DNA of 64,000 bases, from NCBI GenBank assembly GCA_001599715.1, contig BCHU01000012.1, positions 186,001 to 250,000 of the forward strand, read 5' to 3'. Under the pieces are notes generated by a model. It searched no databases. It saw only the letters and a list, made by a program, of their open reading frames with translations, and was not told the DNA's origin. The position numbers and the translations under genes were made by a program. The stretch comes from Phaeotremella fagi (taxonomy: Eukaryota; Basidiomycota; Tremellomycetes; Tremellales; Phaeotremellaceae). Below are positions 10,162 to 21,706 of the stretch, one piece after another (positions within the stretch are counted from its first letter, which is position 1; each line of letters begins with the position of its first letter).

Positions 10162-10830
10162 CTACAACTCATAATTGATACCACCTCCCTCAAAGATAGC
10201 AGGTCTTTGACAAGTATTGATGAAATTCTCAATCTCGTTGGAGGTGAAGAAAAAATGATGTAAATGACCATGAAAGTCGAAATCAAGCAGCGTGAGATCA
10301 CCTTCCTCAAAGTCGCTAAGATCACAACCCTCATCCAGTCGGGCATAACATTCCGTATCCCAGTAAATTTGAAGTTTAAAAATCGAACCCTCTTCAGTCT
10401 CCTCAAATCCGTCTTCCCTAACCTTTTTCCCATTACAATCACGATGGGATAATTTACCTTCAAAAACACCTGCCTCGGTAGTAGTTTTCAGTTTCAACTG
10501 ATAAAAATCATTACCATCAAAGTGAAACAACCCTTGCCCACAATCTGAACAAGTGGTGGTGTAGGGAAAGAGGAGTTTTGAATCTTTCGACGCGATTACA
10601 CTGACCCACTTGTCTTTTTCGAAAGGATATTCTTGTTCTTCTGCACTTGGGTACTTCTCGATATCGCGTTTTCTGAAGGACCAATCGATCAAAGTCTTGG
10701 TGTGAGCCTTTGAAACGTCTTTGATGGATTCGAGAAGTTGATCAAATCGATTCTGGGGACTATCAGAATTGTCTTCATGACTGATTTGCGAAATGTCTGC
10801 ATCGCTTTCTGAAGAACTGGTTTCGGACAT
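10162..10830 (-). CDS. Intronless acidic hypothetical protein
   Basis: A single open frame of 222 residues from the ATG at 10830. No family is recognised. The N-terminus is Ser/Asp/Glu-rich and predicted disordered (SETSSSESDADISQISHEDN). The middle part contains CSDCG followed by a later HRDC, which could be a degenerate zinc site. The C-terminal half is acidic with DLSDFEEGDL and then HGHLHHFFF. Lack of introns is unusual in this intron-dense window and fits either a young lineage-specific gene or a retro-copy. It borders the gene-poor repeat-relic region. Coding status is inferred from frame length and amino-acid composition only. Confidence 0.6.
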   Translation of the reverse strand: MSETSSSESDADISQISHEDNSDSPQNRFDQLLESIKDVSKAHTKTLIDWSFRKRDIEKYPSAEEQEYPFEKDKWVSVIASKDSKLLFPYTTTCSDCGQGLFHFDGNDFYQLKLKTTTEAGVFEGKLSHRDCNGKKVREDGFEETEEGSIFKLQIYWDTECYARLDEGCDLSDFEEGDLTLLDFDFHGHLHHFFFTSNEIENFINTCQRPAIFEGGGINYEL

Positions 10831-10955
10831 GTTTGGTAGTAGTTGTTGAAGTTGAAAGAGAAAGAGTAAAAAGATGATGAAAAGTGGACTATTAGCAGCT
10901 CCAATTCATGCGAAGGCCGTTGTTAAGAAGACATCAGCATCCACTTGACACTGAG

Positions 10956-11343
10956 GTCTTCAAATTACGGTCAAAGAAGGCAATGAAAGTACTCCGAAAA
11001 TCATTAGAAGGCTTTCGGTATTTTGAGGTAATTACTATATGTATCTATTTCATCAATGAACGCGATAGAGGCGAAGGGAAAATGAATGTACGAGTACAAT
11101 AAACCGCAAATCGCGTCTTCGAATTTCGGTCAAAGAATCACTTTGCATTAGAAGTCATCAGCAGGAAATCCGTATATCACTGTAATTAGCCAAGGAAGAT
11201 GATGTACAATAACTGGTGTCTTCTTATTCGGTTCAAGAAGGCTCCAACATCCATTGGAAGATGCAATTAAAAAAGGTGGCGCAAAGAAAAAATGATGTGC
11301 AAAACATGTCTTCGAATTTCAGCTCCAAGATCCATTGGAAGAT
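10956..11343 (+). repeat. Degenerate dispersed repeat, four copies
   Basis: A motif close to GTCTTCGAATTTCGGTCAAAG recurs at 10956-10980, 11115-11139, 11218-11241 and 11308-11330, with substitutions. A companion motif CCATTGGAAGAT occurs at about 11251-11262 and 11331-11342. Spacing is irregular (about 90-160 bp). It looks like a decayed duplication array rather than an active element. Confidence 0.5.
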
Positions 11344-11876
11344 CTTCGGTCAATCAAGATCTCAATTATATCGTGGTCTTGGCTGGGCGTTCTGATCATC
11401 AAACGTGTCCGGACAGATGGTGGATTTTGAGAACTGCCAAGTTGGCTTTGAAGCAGATCTGATACTTTTTTTGTATTGATTCCGTTAGATCCAATTGAGA
11501 GTGTTAAGACTTCCGCAGTGGATCTGAGACCGGAACACTTTCTTGACTCGGTGGTAACTTGGCAAGGTGGATCCTGTGTTTTCATTCTCAAACCTGATCT
11601 AAAATTTGGGTTACTAACGATATTCACTTCCGACGGTTTTTACTGAATTTGACGAGTAAGTCACTTACTAGGTCAATTAGGAACTGAGCTCCAAAGATTT
11701 AGAAAGGTTACGCAAAGTTTGTAACTTACTGTTAAGTTACTAACTTAGAAACTTATAGCGTATTACGATACTCACATAGCGTTTACGGTATTCATTAAAG
11801 AGCCACGTAACCACATACACTAGAAGTGAAAATAAGGTATCCCCAAAGAAGTTTAAAGCTCATGAGTAACCCAAGC

Positions 11877-11911
11877 TCCTTCAGTTCCTTCAGTTCCTTC
11901 AGTTCCTCCAG
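11877..11911 (+). repeat. 9-bp tandem repeat (TTCAGTTCC)n
   Basis: About four consecutive copies of the 9-mer TTCAGTTCC, the last one diverged. It is non-coding and sits inside the gene-poor region. Confidence 0.75.
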
Positions 11912-13560
11912 TAACTTAAGTCTAAAAGAATTCCTGATTCAGGAACATTAAGGTACATACCCAGATCTGCGGTAACTTTACTTTCTCGATCGTTCTGTAA
12001 CATTGACCCTTAAATAGAATAAAGTTTAATTTATTTTTCTCTTCCTTGTTCCACCTGTCAAGTTGCCCCTCCGGTTCCGGCGTTAAATACGCCTATAGTC
12101 CGAATCATTTGCTGTTCATATTTTTTCTTTCGACTTGAACGAGTTTGGGTTTAACGTTGGATGGAATGGGAAGTACGTTTTGAGTTCTGGAATCATACTA
12201 TTTTTGGTTGATGACTTGTTACTTACATCTTAAGTTAAGTTACCAAGCTTAAGAGAGTTCCGGCGAATGACTTTATTCAAATTCAACGTTTTCCCAAACT
12301 CATTCCTCTTTTTTTTGCCTTTGGTTGTAATCTAACACCGCAGTTCATGTCACCACATGTAACATCTGCCAAGTATTGTCAGAATGACGAACCCGTTTCC
12401 CGACTTTCGGGTTGATCTCCAATACAACGAAACCCTCCAAAAATTAATGCTATAAACGGGAAGTTAATTCGACGTGACAACTTAACGTTTGGGCGGTGGC
12501 GTTTAGGCTGACCTTTGGAAGTCGAACTTGGGGTTTTTGATTTTGATTTTGAGACTGAACGCCAACTCAATTAATTGATGTCATCAGAAAGAAGTTTATA
12601 TCCATTGGAAACAATCAAGGATGCATTCTTCTTGCCTAACTTACCCGCAATAGGTTTGATTCAATACTGAATATCCATGGTTCCATACGATGAACCAAGT
12701 CGGAAAAAAAGAATAAATGATCGACGGCCTGTTTCTGTCTCAGGTTCCAAAATTCAATAAGTTAGGTTAGTCTCGGTCACCCATTTTCCGGCAAGGGTAG
12801 GAAATTTAAAGTAAGATCTACAATTACCTTGCCGTCATCGTTAGTAATATCCTTTTTTTCTCTTTCTTCTTTTCCTCGATTGCCAGAGTCCAAGATCGAG
12901 AACGTAAATCCTTTTTTTTCGGTGAGACACGTACGAAGTTTGTTGTGTACCATTAAACATTACCTTTACTTTACCTGTCGGCTTGATCCCGTCAAGGTGA
13001 CATGGTTTAATGTATTATGTCTCGCATTTTGATACAACCTTCTTCTTTCCCTTACACGTTAAATAGAATACTACCTTCAGGCGTTTAACCTTCAACGAGT
13101 TGACGTTTTCGTGAACCTCCAGGTGTGCTTAATACCTTCTGTCTACATTATTCGGTTACAATGAATGAGGTCACTATCCAGTGAAAATAAATAAATAAGA
13201 TTAAAATGTGAATTATTGCACAGCAAGCTGCAAGTTTCTGGAACCCTTTTCGGGGACACATGAAGAGTCGTTTGAACTTAGACATGATCCTCTGTATCAT
13301 TTCAATTCTACTGTTGATGTATGAAATGAAATATATTCCTTTTTTTATTATTTGTTTTTGATTCTGATTTTCCAATTTTATTACTTAAACTAGTTGTTTT
13401 TTTAACGCGTAGTCTTGACTCTGGACTTAGTCTAACAAGATTTTACATTTTATTCGGGTGAATCGTATACTTTTTTAACTTCGACTGAGAAAATTCATAA
13501 TTTCAGAGTTGGGGTCCAGGTCTCGGGATCGTCGTGTGTCACTTTCACTTCATCTACGTC

Positions 13561-15324
13561 GTTGAATAATATTAGCTTTACAATCTCCATCGTTCATCAT
13601 CAAGAGGATACATCATTTTTTATATTCGATATCATTATCATCATTCTTTATCTTTTCACTATCATCTTTCAATTTTGTTGTTCTTTCGATTTGGATAATA
13701 CATACCAACTTTTCTCGATTATACCATCAATATATCAAATAGCCGATTTCGAACGAGGCACGAACAGTGAAATTCAAGGAAAACCAGATCGTAGCATTCA
13801 GTTGAAGAATTTGGTTATAAGGAGAACACGACTAGGATAGGAAGTGTGAGTATTGTCTCCTTTGATTCTTTGGTTCTTGGTGTTGTTGTTTGGTTTCTTG
13901 GGTGTATGGTCATGGAGGATAGTCTTTCAGGTGGCAACAACAACAAAAGATCCAGCGGCGATAAAACGGATTTTACCGAAATGATGTTGTTGGGATAATC
14001 AACACAATTCATGATCATTTGAGGATAGAACTGTTACTACATCACAAGAATGTATCTCGTCTCATTCGACTCTGTCAAATCATCCCCTTTCTACTGGTGA
14101 AAAGCCGGAGATGGATTCTCTAAAACAATAAGGAAAATGGAAGAAAGAAAGGGGTTAAATCTAAAGCTACGCTTTGACGTTATAACCTTGGATCTGTTCT
14201 TTTCTTATTCTTTTAACCGATAAAGGGGATCAGAGAGGGGAGAGTTTGAACAGTTAGAGAAGACAGGGAAGATGGGTGGGATGGTTACCAATGCACAAGC
14301 ATAAATGGAGTTGACTTGACTTGATACCTCACTGGATCGCTGGTCTTACGAGTTCACAAAGGGGCTTGTTGTGTCAGCACCGTTGGTTAGCCTCGCCTCG
14401 TTAGAAACCAGATAGGAGGGGATAGAACAGGATAGGATACAGTAGGAGTAGGAGTACAATAATCATTTATTATACTTTGGAACTATACTATCTTACTTCT
14501 ATTTCAGCTTTGATTATTCCATCTTATTCTCTGTTTTGATTGTTTCGTTATTCGATTACTTACTCACTCAATCCTCATCAGATCAAACATCACCATACAC
14601 CTCCTCCCTCCTCATCGGATCATAATCATTTCACCGATCGGTCAAAGATCAAAGGTCAAAGGTCATCCATCCATCACTTCATCATTGTAGTAAAGGTGAG
14701 TGAGTGTCCCAGATACGTACAGTCCAAGACAAGACATTAATCCAATCTCATCTCATCCCATTTAGCTTACAGTAGCTTTCATACACACACGCTTGAACCT
14801 CCAACACTCGTTCCTCGCCGTTATTGATCATTGCTATTCCTTTCAGATTTAATTGAATCTCATCACATCAAATCAAAATCACCCCACCATCATCACCATC
14901 ACATCAATTCTCCAACTGGCACTTGATCACAAACGCAGCTAGCATAGCCGCCCCCTCACTCCCCTCTCCAACTCCAGTAAGTCCTCTCCTTGAAACAATA
15001 CCATCGTCCTCTCTCTCCATCCTTTACCATCTATTTTTACTGCTGTTTGGTCGATCCATCCCTTCCGCAAAGTCATTTCAAAGGGGGCTTTTCTCCAAGA
15101 AGTATTGAACGCATACAACCCTCGTTGTAAGCGCACTGCTTCCCTCCTTGAATCCATCCATCATCTAGTCCAAGGATCGATCTTCATCCATCTTGCTTCT
15201 TGACAACGGTATATCAATCATTGGATGGCTTTACTGATCCTCTCCTTTTCTCTTTCGTTGCCACCACAGTCTCTTCCTCTTTTCTGATCGACCTTTCAAC
15301 AATTCCATCTCTCACACGTCCACA
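13561..15324 (+). promoter_or_regulatory. Promoter and probable long leader of the Tcp11/SOK1-family gene
   Basis: The sequence becomes pyrimidine-rich and rich in TCATCA/CATCACC runs toward 15324, typical of transcribed leaders in Tremellales. Donor-like GTGAGTGAG (about 14696) and GTAAGT (about 14979) suggest spliced 5' UTR introns. Several short upstream frames (14540-14740, 14923-15108, 15200-15430) could act as uORFs. Transcription start is not determinable here. Confidence 0.4.
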
Positions 15325-18216
15325 ATGGATCAAAATCGACTTCCATCATCCCCACTCCAACATCATCGTTCATCCTCTACACACCATAACGCTTCTGGAA
15401 ATGGTACACCACCCAACGGGGAAACAATAATAGCTTCTTCCTCAGGTGTTCCAAGACCACAAAGCAATCTAGCATCCCCCCCTAATCCAACTTCCAACAT
15501 GCCCTCTTGGTCTCAAACCGATGAAATACCTTACACCGAACATGAAATTCATTCTCATGTTCAACAAGGTGATTTATGGCGTTCACAACATGGTGGTGAA
15601 ACTTCTTGGGACGAAGCTACAAAAACCCAACCCATAGCTTCAACAAGTCGTTGCTCTTCACCATCCGTTTCGCCTAAAGGTACAACGATTCAATTGAAAC
15701 CTTCGAGTATCACCCATTTATCCCATCTCACCTCAACAGCTGGTTCTCTGTGTACATCAGAACCATTGAATCGCTCCGTCTCTCAACAATGTGATCATAA
15801 ATCTGATCCATCCTCACCACCAAGAGTCCCTTCTTCTCGTCAAAGAAATCAAATCCATAAACGCGGCAGAGCATCTTCATTACCTGAATCAGCTCCTTTC
15901 AACAAACGACTCAAAGCATTACATACGGTTCCACCTCTTTCGGATACCATTTCCCACCAGAGGGAACTTCATGTACATGGTCCAAAGGAGAAGCAGTATG
16001 CGACTCAAGAGGCAAGAGCGGAAGAATTACGTCGAGCGATACGAAGAGGTGATATCAAGCCTTCATCAAAACATTCGATTCCTGCACCTCGACCGTATCA
16101 ACCATACAGAGCTGCATATACTCCTCCAATCAATCTCACTTCCCTTAGACCATTGGACGCAGCCGAGATCATGAAGAATCCTCAACTTCGTCACGATCTC
16201 TTATTCGATAGTCTAGCTTTCAGACCTATCACCACGACCTATCCCCAACAATCATCGCAGCTCGAACCTCTATCATCACACTACGTTGAAGTTCTCACAA
16301 CCGGGAAAAACATTCCTACAGTTGATATACGTTCGACCAACGCTTTGGCCGATATGTATTGGGAATCTTTGGCCATCGAGATCGAAACTGGTTGTCGATG
16401 TGTGAGATGGGATATCAGATATGGGTATGGAAGACGGGAGAGGGTTTTGGGTTGTGAATGTGGTGGTTGGATGAGAGGGTGTACGGAGGATCAATGGTGG
16501 TCTGCCGCTAAGGGAACGAAATGGCCTTCGAGATTACCAGAGGTTATCCTTAGTAAGTGTTCTTCTCTCATACGAAACTCGAGCTAACCGTTTGATTCAG
16601 CTCTTCGACAAATCCTAGTAACCCTTATGGGATCGACAACACCTTGTCCAACTCATTTTGCCCATTCGCTCAACCCAGAGGCAAGAGCTTCTCACGAAGC
16701 AGTCTGTCCAACCATCACCCACGCACTCGTTCCAGAACTTTACAGCGCTCTTGATCCAGATTTCTTAACCGTTCAAGTCAGACGTGGGGTCTTTGGACTT
16801 GGTATCTTCGAGATGCTCGGTGAAGCAATGAAAGTTCATTGTGCACCTGTCAGAGATGAGATGGTTAACGATATGGTCAATGTGGCTTGTGGACTCGGTG
16901 GTGTTGTTGGAAACGTTGGTCTAGGCTTGAGAAAGTGTTTCGATTGTGTCGAGATAATGAAATTGGTTAGTCATCTTGATATATCGGAAATTGAACTAAC
17001 GAATCCACAGGATATTGCCAACCATCAAGTTCATGCTCTCAGACCTTACTTATGGACCACAGCTATACCACACGAACAATTTGTATTCGAATCTCTCCTA
17101 ACATCCACCAACACCGATATCCAATCGTCAACGACGAAAACTTTTATTCGTCAAGCTTCCTCAAGAGTTTTAGCTTCTGTATCACCTAAAGACCGATTAC
17201 ATCTTTTGAGCGCTTGTGGATGTCGATCTGTACATACCCAAGCTAAATTTGGTTACATCAGTCAATCGTTAGCTGAAGGATGGGTTTCTTTGGTGTTCGC
17301 TAAACAGACTGGTGAGGGTGCTCAAATTCCTGAAACGTTCAAGATGGATTCAAGGAGGATCATGAATTTCAAGTAAGTTTGGTGTTAATTGTTCACGAAG
17401 ATGAACTAACTTTCATGTCTCAGTTCTGAAATCGTTGATTTGACCATCACTCAAATGCTTCTTTTAGCATTCAAAGAACTTCTCATCGCACATTCCCCAA
17501 CTCGTCTAAGTCGTTCTGAGATTGAGCAAAACGTGAAATTCGCTTTGGACGGTATTCAAAGTGTCATCAACACCTCATCGATCGATCAACCACTAAACCT
17601 CCATCCATTCGATTCATCAAAACTCTCCAAACTCAACGATCCAGAATTAGCTCTCTCCCTCGCTCTCAGAATCGTTAATCCACTCTTATCGTCAGAACGA
17701 AAATCTTCCACGAGACATGATGACGATCTCTCAAAGGTTGACAAACTAGTTACGACACTGTCTAAATATATTTCCGAACAGATCAAACCCGATTCGAAAT
17801 TATATAAAAACACTAGTGATAAACTTCGAAACGTCGTTGTGAGGATATTAAAGAATATCATGAATGGATACAGATTCGATCCAGCATCTACGTTCTTCGA
17901 TCAATCGGCTAAACTAGGTGATCTGGATAATTGTGGTAACAACACCAAAAAGAGAACTCGATCGAATTCATCTAGTTCAATTGGGTTAGATGGCATACGT
18001 GATTTATCGGTTACGGATGGTTCGAATTCGTATTCATATGACGATTGGTCGAGTTATCGATCGATCTCTGAAGAGGTTTTATTCAAACAGAACCAATTGG
18101 AACATCTTTCTTTGGTCGTTGAGGATCTAGCTCGTAGAATGGCTAGGATCGTTGGATTCAATCTAACGGTTTTCATCGACGTTTACGGCGCTAAAGGAAT
18201 GATGGTTGGGTCTTAA
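15325..18216 (+). CDS. SOK1: T-complex protein 11 (Tcp11)/SOK1-family protein
   Basis: Four exons (15325-16552, 16601-16965, 17011-17372, 17424-18216) keep one frame of about 915 residues. The first about 270 residues are Ser/Pro/Thr-rich and low-complexity. The Tcp11 domain begins at INLTSLRPLDAAEIMKNPQL with RHDLLFDSLAFRP and continues as a long all-helical region (LVTLMGS, VFGLGIFEMLGEAMK, CAPVRDEMV, ITQMLLLAFKELL) to the C-terminus. In budding yeast SOK1 is a high-copy suppressor of loss of cAMP-dependent kinase; in animals TCP11 is linked to cAMP signalling in sperm. The domain itself has no known enzymatic activity. The call is strong at family level; the symbol is by homology only. The exceptionally long leader upstream suggests post-transcriptional control. 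Confidence 0.88.
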
Positions 18217-18690
18217 TTCTTTGTCTTCATCCCTTATACCCATTTACTATATGTTTGTATTCTCTTTCCGTTTGTTATCACTCATATATTGTTCTGTATA
18301 AGTACTTGTATCACTACAAGTTTTTTCTTTGCTTCCGTTTATCCCTCTACCTCGTTCTATCAGTTGTGTTAATCATGTTGTGATTCCTATCAATTTCATT
18401 AGTACTCATCGATCATTGTAGCTATAGCTATGAACAATGATTTTTATCACGATAAAAGCTAGTTTACATAATTTTAGTAGTCATGAAACCAGAATGTTAT
18501 CATTGATTCCTTCAAATATTGCATTTGCATTCATTTTTATACAACCCTTTTAACTCATCTACAAAACTGATCTAACACTGCAAGATATCCTCATTCATCA
18601 TGACTAGGCATTTCCTCAGGTTGATGAACTGTATCATCCTCACTAACCTCAATCTGAAGATGTTCATCACGTCTGGTAAAATTATTAACA
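18217..18690. other. Convergent 3' spacer
   Basis: AT-rich 3' flanks of the Tcp11-family gene and of the fusion gene on the opposite strand. A second in-frame-looking minus-strand segment ending at 18591 (acidic, HQPEEMPSHDE) could be an alternative C-terminus of the fusion protein in another frame. Nothing else is seen. Confidence 0.35.
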
Positions 18691-21600
18691 TCAACCTCGT
18701 GTGTAAGTGGATGAAACGTACCTAAGACCTTCACAAAGTTTTTCATAAATTTCACCAAGGACATCGAAATCCTCCAACTGAATTAACATAAATCCCAATC
18801 GTCAACTTGTGATCATCTAACTCAAACTTGAGAAACACTAACCTCGTTCCAAACTTGACAGGAGAATCTGGCCCACCATTGACCTGCATGTCGATACTAT
18901 CATTCACAAGTATCAGTCAAACATTCCATTCGTCTGGAGAAGGGTGGGGTTTGAACATACAGGTGGAGCGAAAGCGTTAGCACTGAATAAACCGTCTTCT
19001 AAATACTTCAGTTGTTTGAATTGATCCTCTAGATTTTTGGGGTTAGGTGCGTTGGGTAAGGCGACGTTAACCTTTAGATCGTGTTAACGGGTCGATTGAC
19101 CTTCATCTGCTTTTGAGAACGTACCATATTCGCAGTCAAATTCAATTCTTCATTATCCATTAATTTCGTTCCCCATCTTTTTGCCAATCGTTTACCACCA
19201 CTGAAAAGGGTTTCGTTCTTTTAACTCGATATCACTTTTCGGTGATAGGAAGACTCACGCTATCGCTAGTGAATGACAATATTTCGTTATTCTCTCTTCA
19301 CCACCTAAAGATTTCCTGAATTCAATAGCTGAGGTGATAGACAAGAAAGGTGTCCAATCGGGAGTACCTGTCCATTCGTACTAAAAACGATCAGCGTCGA
19401 TTCCATGACAATTGTTCGAAAGTGACATACCTGGTGAACAAACGACCAAGGTCTGTTCATACCCTCCATTGGATATCTTGATGATTCGTATCCAGCGGAT
19501 GTTGGGAAAGAAGATCGTATAAGATGTTGATGTCTAGATGACTGTTCTAGTTTCCAGACTCTCAAACAAGAGCTCGGACTTACCTGAAAGGAATATACAT
19601 GATCGCACTTGCGCGATGACTATCATGATCGTCAATACCAGTGATCATTCAACCTTTTGGAGCAACGAACCTCATCAACCATTTATGACAGTTCTATGAA
19701 AATCGTCAGCTCAAGTTTTCTTCTCAGTAACACTGTCAACTCACAGTAACCAAGAAATCAGGTTTCGCTGCTTTGAGGTCGAGTGGTAGTTGGCCAATTG
19801 AATGAGCAGCATCGACCAGACTATAAACCCCATATTCCTTACAGAGATCAACAATCTCTTCCCAAGGGTATATGATTCTATACTTAGATCAATAAAGCTT
19901 TCAATCATATTAAATTTACTCACCCAGGATTCGATGATATACTATCCACAACAACCATCTTTACTCTTGAATCTGAAGTTTTACCAGTTGGTCGATGCTC
20001 ATCCTCAGAGACTGAAGTCGGAAGCGGTAAATTGTACTTATCCAACATCTCTTTAGTTTTTGAAACCACTAAAGAATGGGGACAGGGGAATTCGATATTG
20101 ACAATTTCGAGATTGATTTTTGGATGTCTATCAGCAACGTATTTAAGCATTTGGGCAACAGCACCATAAGTCGTTGAATCTACAACAACACAGAATCAGT
20201 GTCAATCCAAATAACCGGTAGTCAACTTACACATGACGATAACATCACCATCTTCCCAATCTAAATTGTTTAGTATAGTGTTGATAGCGTGTGTAGCTGT
20301 GGGGACGATGACCACTTCATCAGTCTCGGCGTTCATGATTTCAGCTACTGATTGACGAGCAGCGTTCAGAAGGGGTAACCAAGATCTACGCATGAAACGA
20401 TCTGGATTCGATTCGATTTGAGCAGATAGTTTTCTCATGGCTTCGATCACTGGGATAGGTGGGGAACCGTAACTACCTATGAGTGATTGTATCTAGTCAG
20501 TCTTGTAGAATGAATAGTTTAGGGTGAGTTCGTACCGTGATTTAGATTAACGTCTGGATAGGTTGTCAGCGAAATTGAACTTAGATTCGAAGGACGTACA
20601 GTTTTTAGCGAACCCCCAATATTTCAACATGTTGTGACCGAAGTCTTCTAAACCCTCTTGAGTTTTCTGAACAATTTCATTCTCCAGTCCATCGACAGGT
20701 GTGCCCTCTGGTTGAGACGCAATGGCTCTAGCACGTTCCACCTCGTCATATTCCGTTGTATCCAATGAAGTCCAAACAGAAGCTTTATCCGTCATGAATT
20801 GTTGGAAACTATGATCTCTATCAGAATCCAATTTTGCCAAATAACATACCTCCATATCTTTGGTTCCAATTCTGAAAGAGTAGCTGTCCAAACGTACACC
20901 CAAGCTTCACCACTTTCTGTTGGAGTTGAGGTTTTGGCCACTTTTCTTTGCGAAGGGTTCGTGAGCTCTGCAGGTAATTTATGGATGGTAGCTGGCTGGC
21001 TTAGGATTTGGATTGGAAGTAGTTTTCGAATGTATTGCTGTTCATGTCAATTAGTCTTTCGTTTACAACACGATCGAGATGATCATGAACTCACATTCCC
21101 CTCGAATACGTCCAGAGCATGGACATCTTTATATGTCAAACCTTTGACCAATGTACCTCGAGTATTCAGATCATCAGACGAAAGTCTATTGTTGTTAAAA
21201 TTAAAAGATTTTCATGATTCGTTACGCAAAGACTTACTCGTTATCGTTGTTCATTAAAAGCTTGGTCTGGGATTTACTGATCACCGCTGGATAATCCTCA
21301 CCCTTGACGCAATGTCGAGTATATTCCTAAATGGATTAGATGAGCAAGTTGCATCATTCTGATACATGGATAGAACCAACTGGAAGAGAAGCATCTTGAA
21401 AAGTCAGATCCTGACATTTATGACCCAAGACTCTTGTCAATATAGCTGGTACGAGCAATGTACCATAAAAGAAGACTTGACGATATTAGTTGAAGTTTGG
21501 TATGATATCTTGACTTACAATCAAATCTTTTGTTTTCTTCATCGATGATTGAGCTTTCCATGGTAAAATGTCTAGTATTCAAGAAGATACATAGATGTTA

Positions 21601-21706
21601 GTGAACCTATCTAGCTCAGGATTGAAGACACTTACGCTTGGATAGTAAGATGAGGTGTTGACTCAAACGAAGTCCTGTGCTGCTGTATATAAGATGTGGT
21701 ATCCAT
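18691..21706 (-). CDS. Fusion protein: gamma-glutamyl cyclotransferase-like (AIG2/GGACT) domain + class V PLP aminotransferase/Cys-lyase
   Basis: Multi-exon gene of about 700 residues. The N-terminal third is an AIG2-type gamma-glutamyl cyclotransferase fold: FFFYGTLLVPAILTRVL, then YTRHCVKGEDYPAV, TRGTLVKGL and LDVFEGNQYIRKLLPI (conserved Glu in FEG), AWVYVWTATLSELEPKIW. It runs without a stop into a class V PLP enzyme: FGHNMLKYWGFAKNYVNLNHGSYGSPP, RRSWLPLLNAARQ, VPTATHAINT, SLVDAAHSIGQLPLDL and the PLP Lys in NCHKW (about residue 486). The PLP half resembles L-cysteine desulfhydrase, Egt2 and isopenicillin-N-epimerase-like proteins. An 18-nt exon (20553-20536) encodes the VNLNHG core. The start at 21706 is the 5'-most ATG; 21561 (MESSIIDEE) is an equally possible start. 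The stop at 18691 is the simplest reading of the last exon. Confidence 0.82.

Larger units (their letters stand above)
10831..13560. other. Gene-poor region with relic repeats
   Basis: About 2.7 kb without a convincing gene on either strand. The short open frames (for example 11319-11627 minus and 12379-12570 minus) show no family motif and no splice-consistent extension. The region holds the degenerate repeats described separately, AGTTAC-rich stretches (11700-11760, 12225-12250) and short palindromes. It resembles decayed mobile or duplicated DNA. No terminal repeats, target-site duplications or transposase remnants were recognised. Confidence 0.5.

Noticed and set aside
11319..11627. Minus-strand frame of 102 codons in the repeat-relic region
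   Set aside because: Low-complexity composition, no motif, overlaps the degenerate repeat.
18691..20795. Stand-alone class V aminotransferase gene starting at ATG 20795
   Set aside because: The frame continues upstream through a canonical intron into the cyclotransferase-like domain, and the segment around 20795 is that domain's own C-terminal helix. Kept as the main alternative in the finding.
20799..21257. Plus-strand open frame of 152 codons
   Set aside because: It lies opposite exons of the fusion gene, whose minus-strand frames carry clear AIG2-family motifs; the plus frame shows none.
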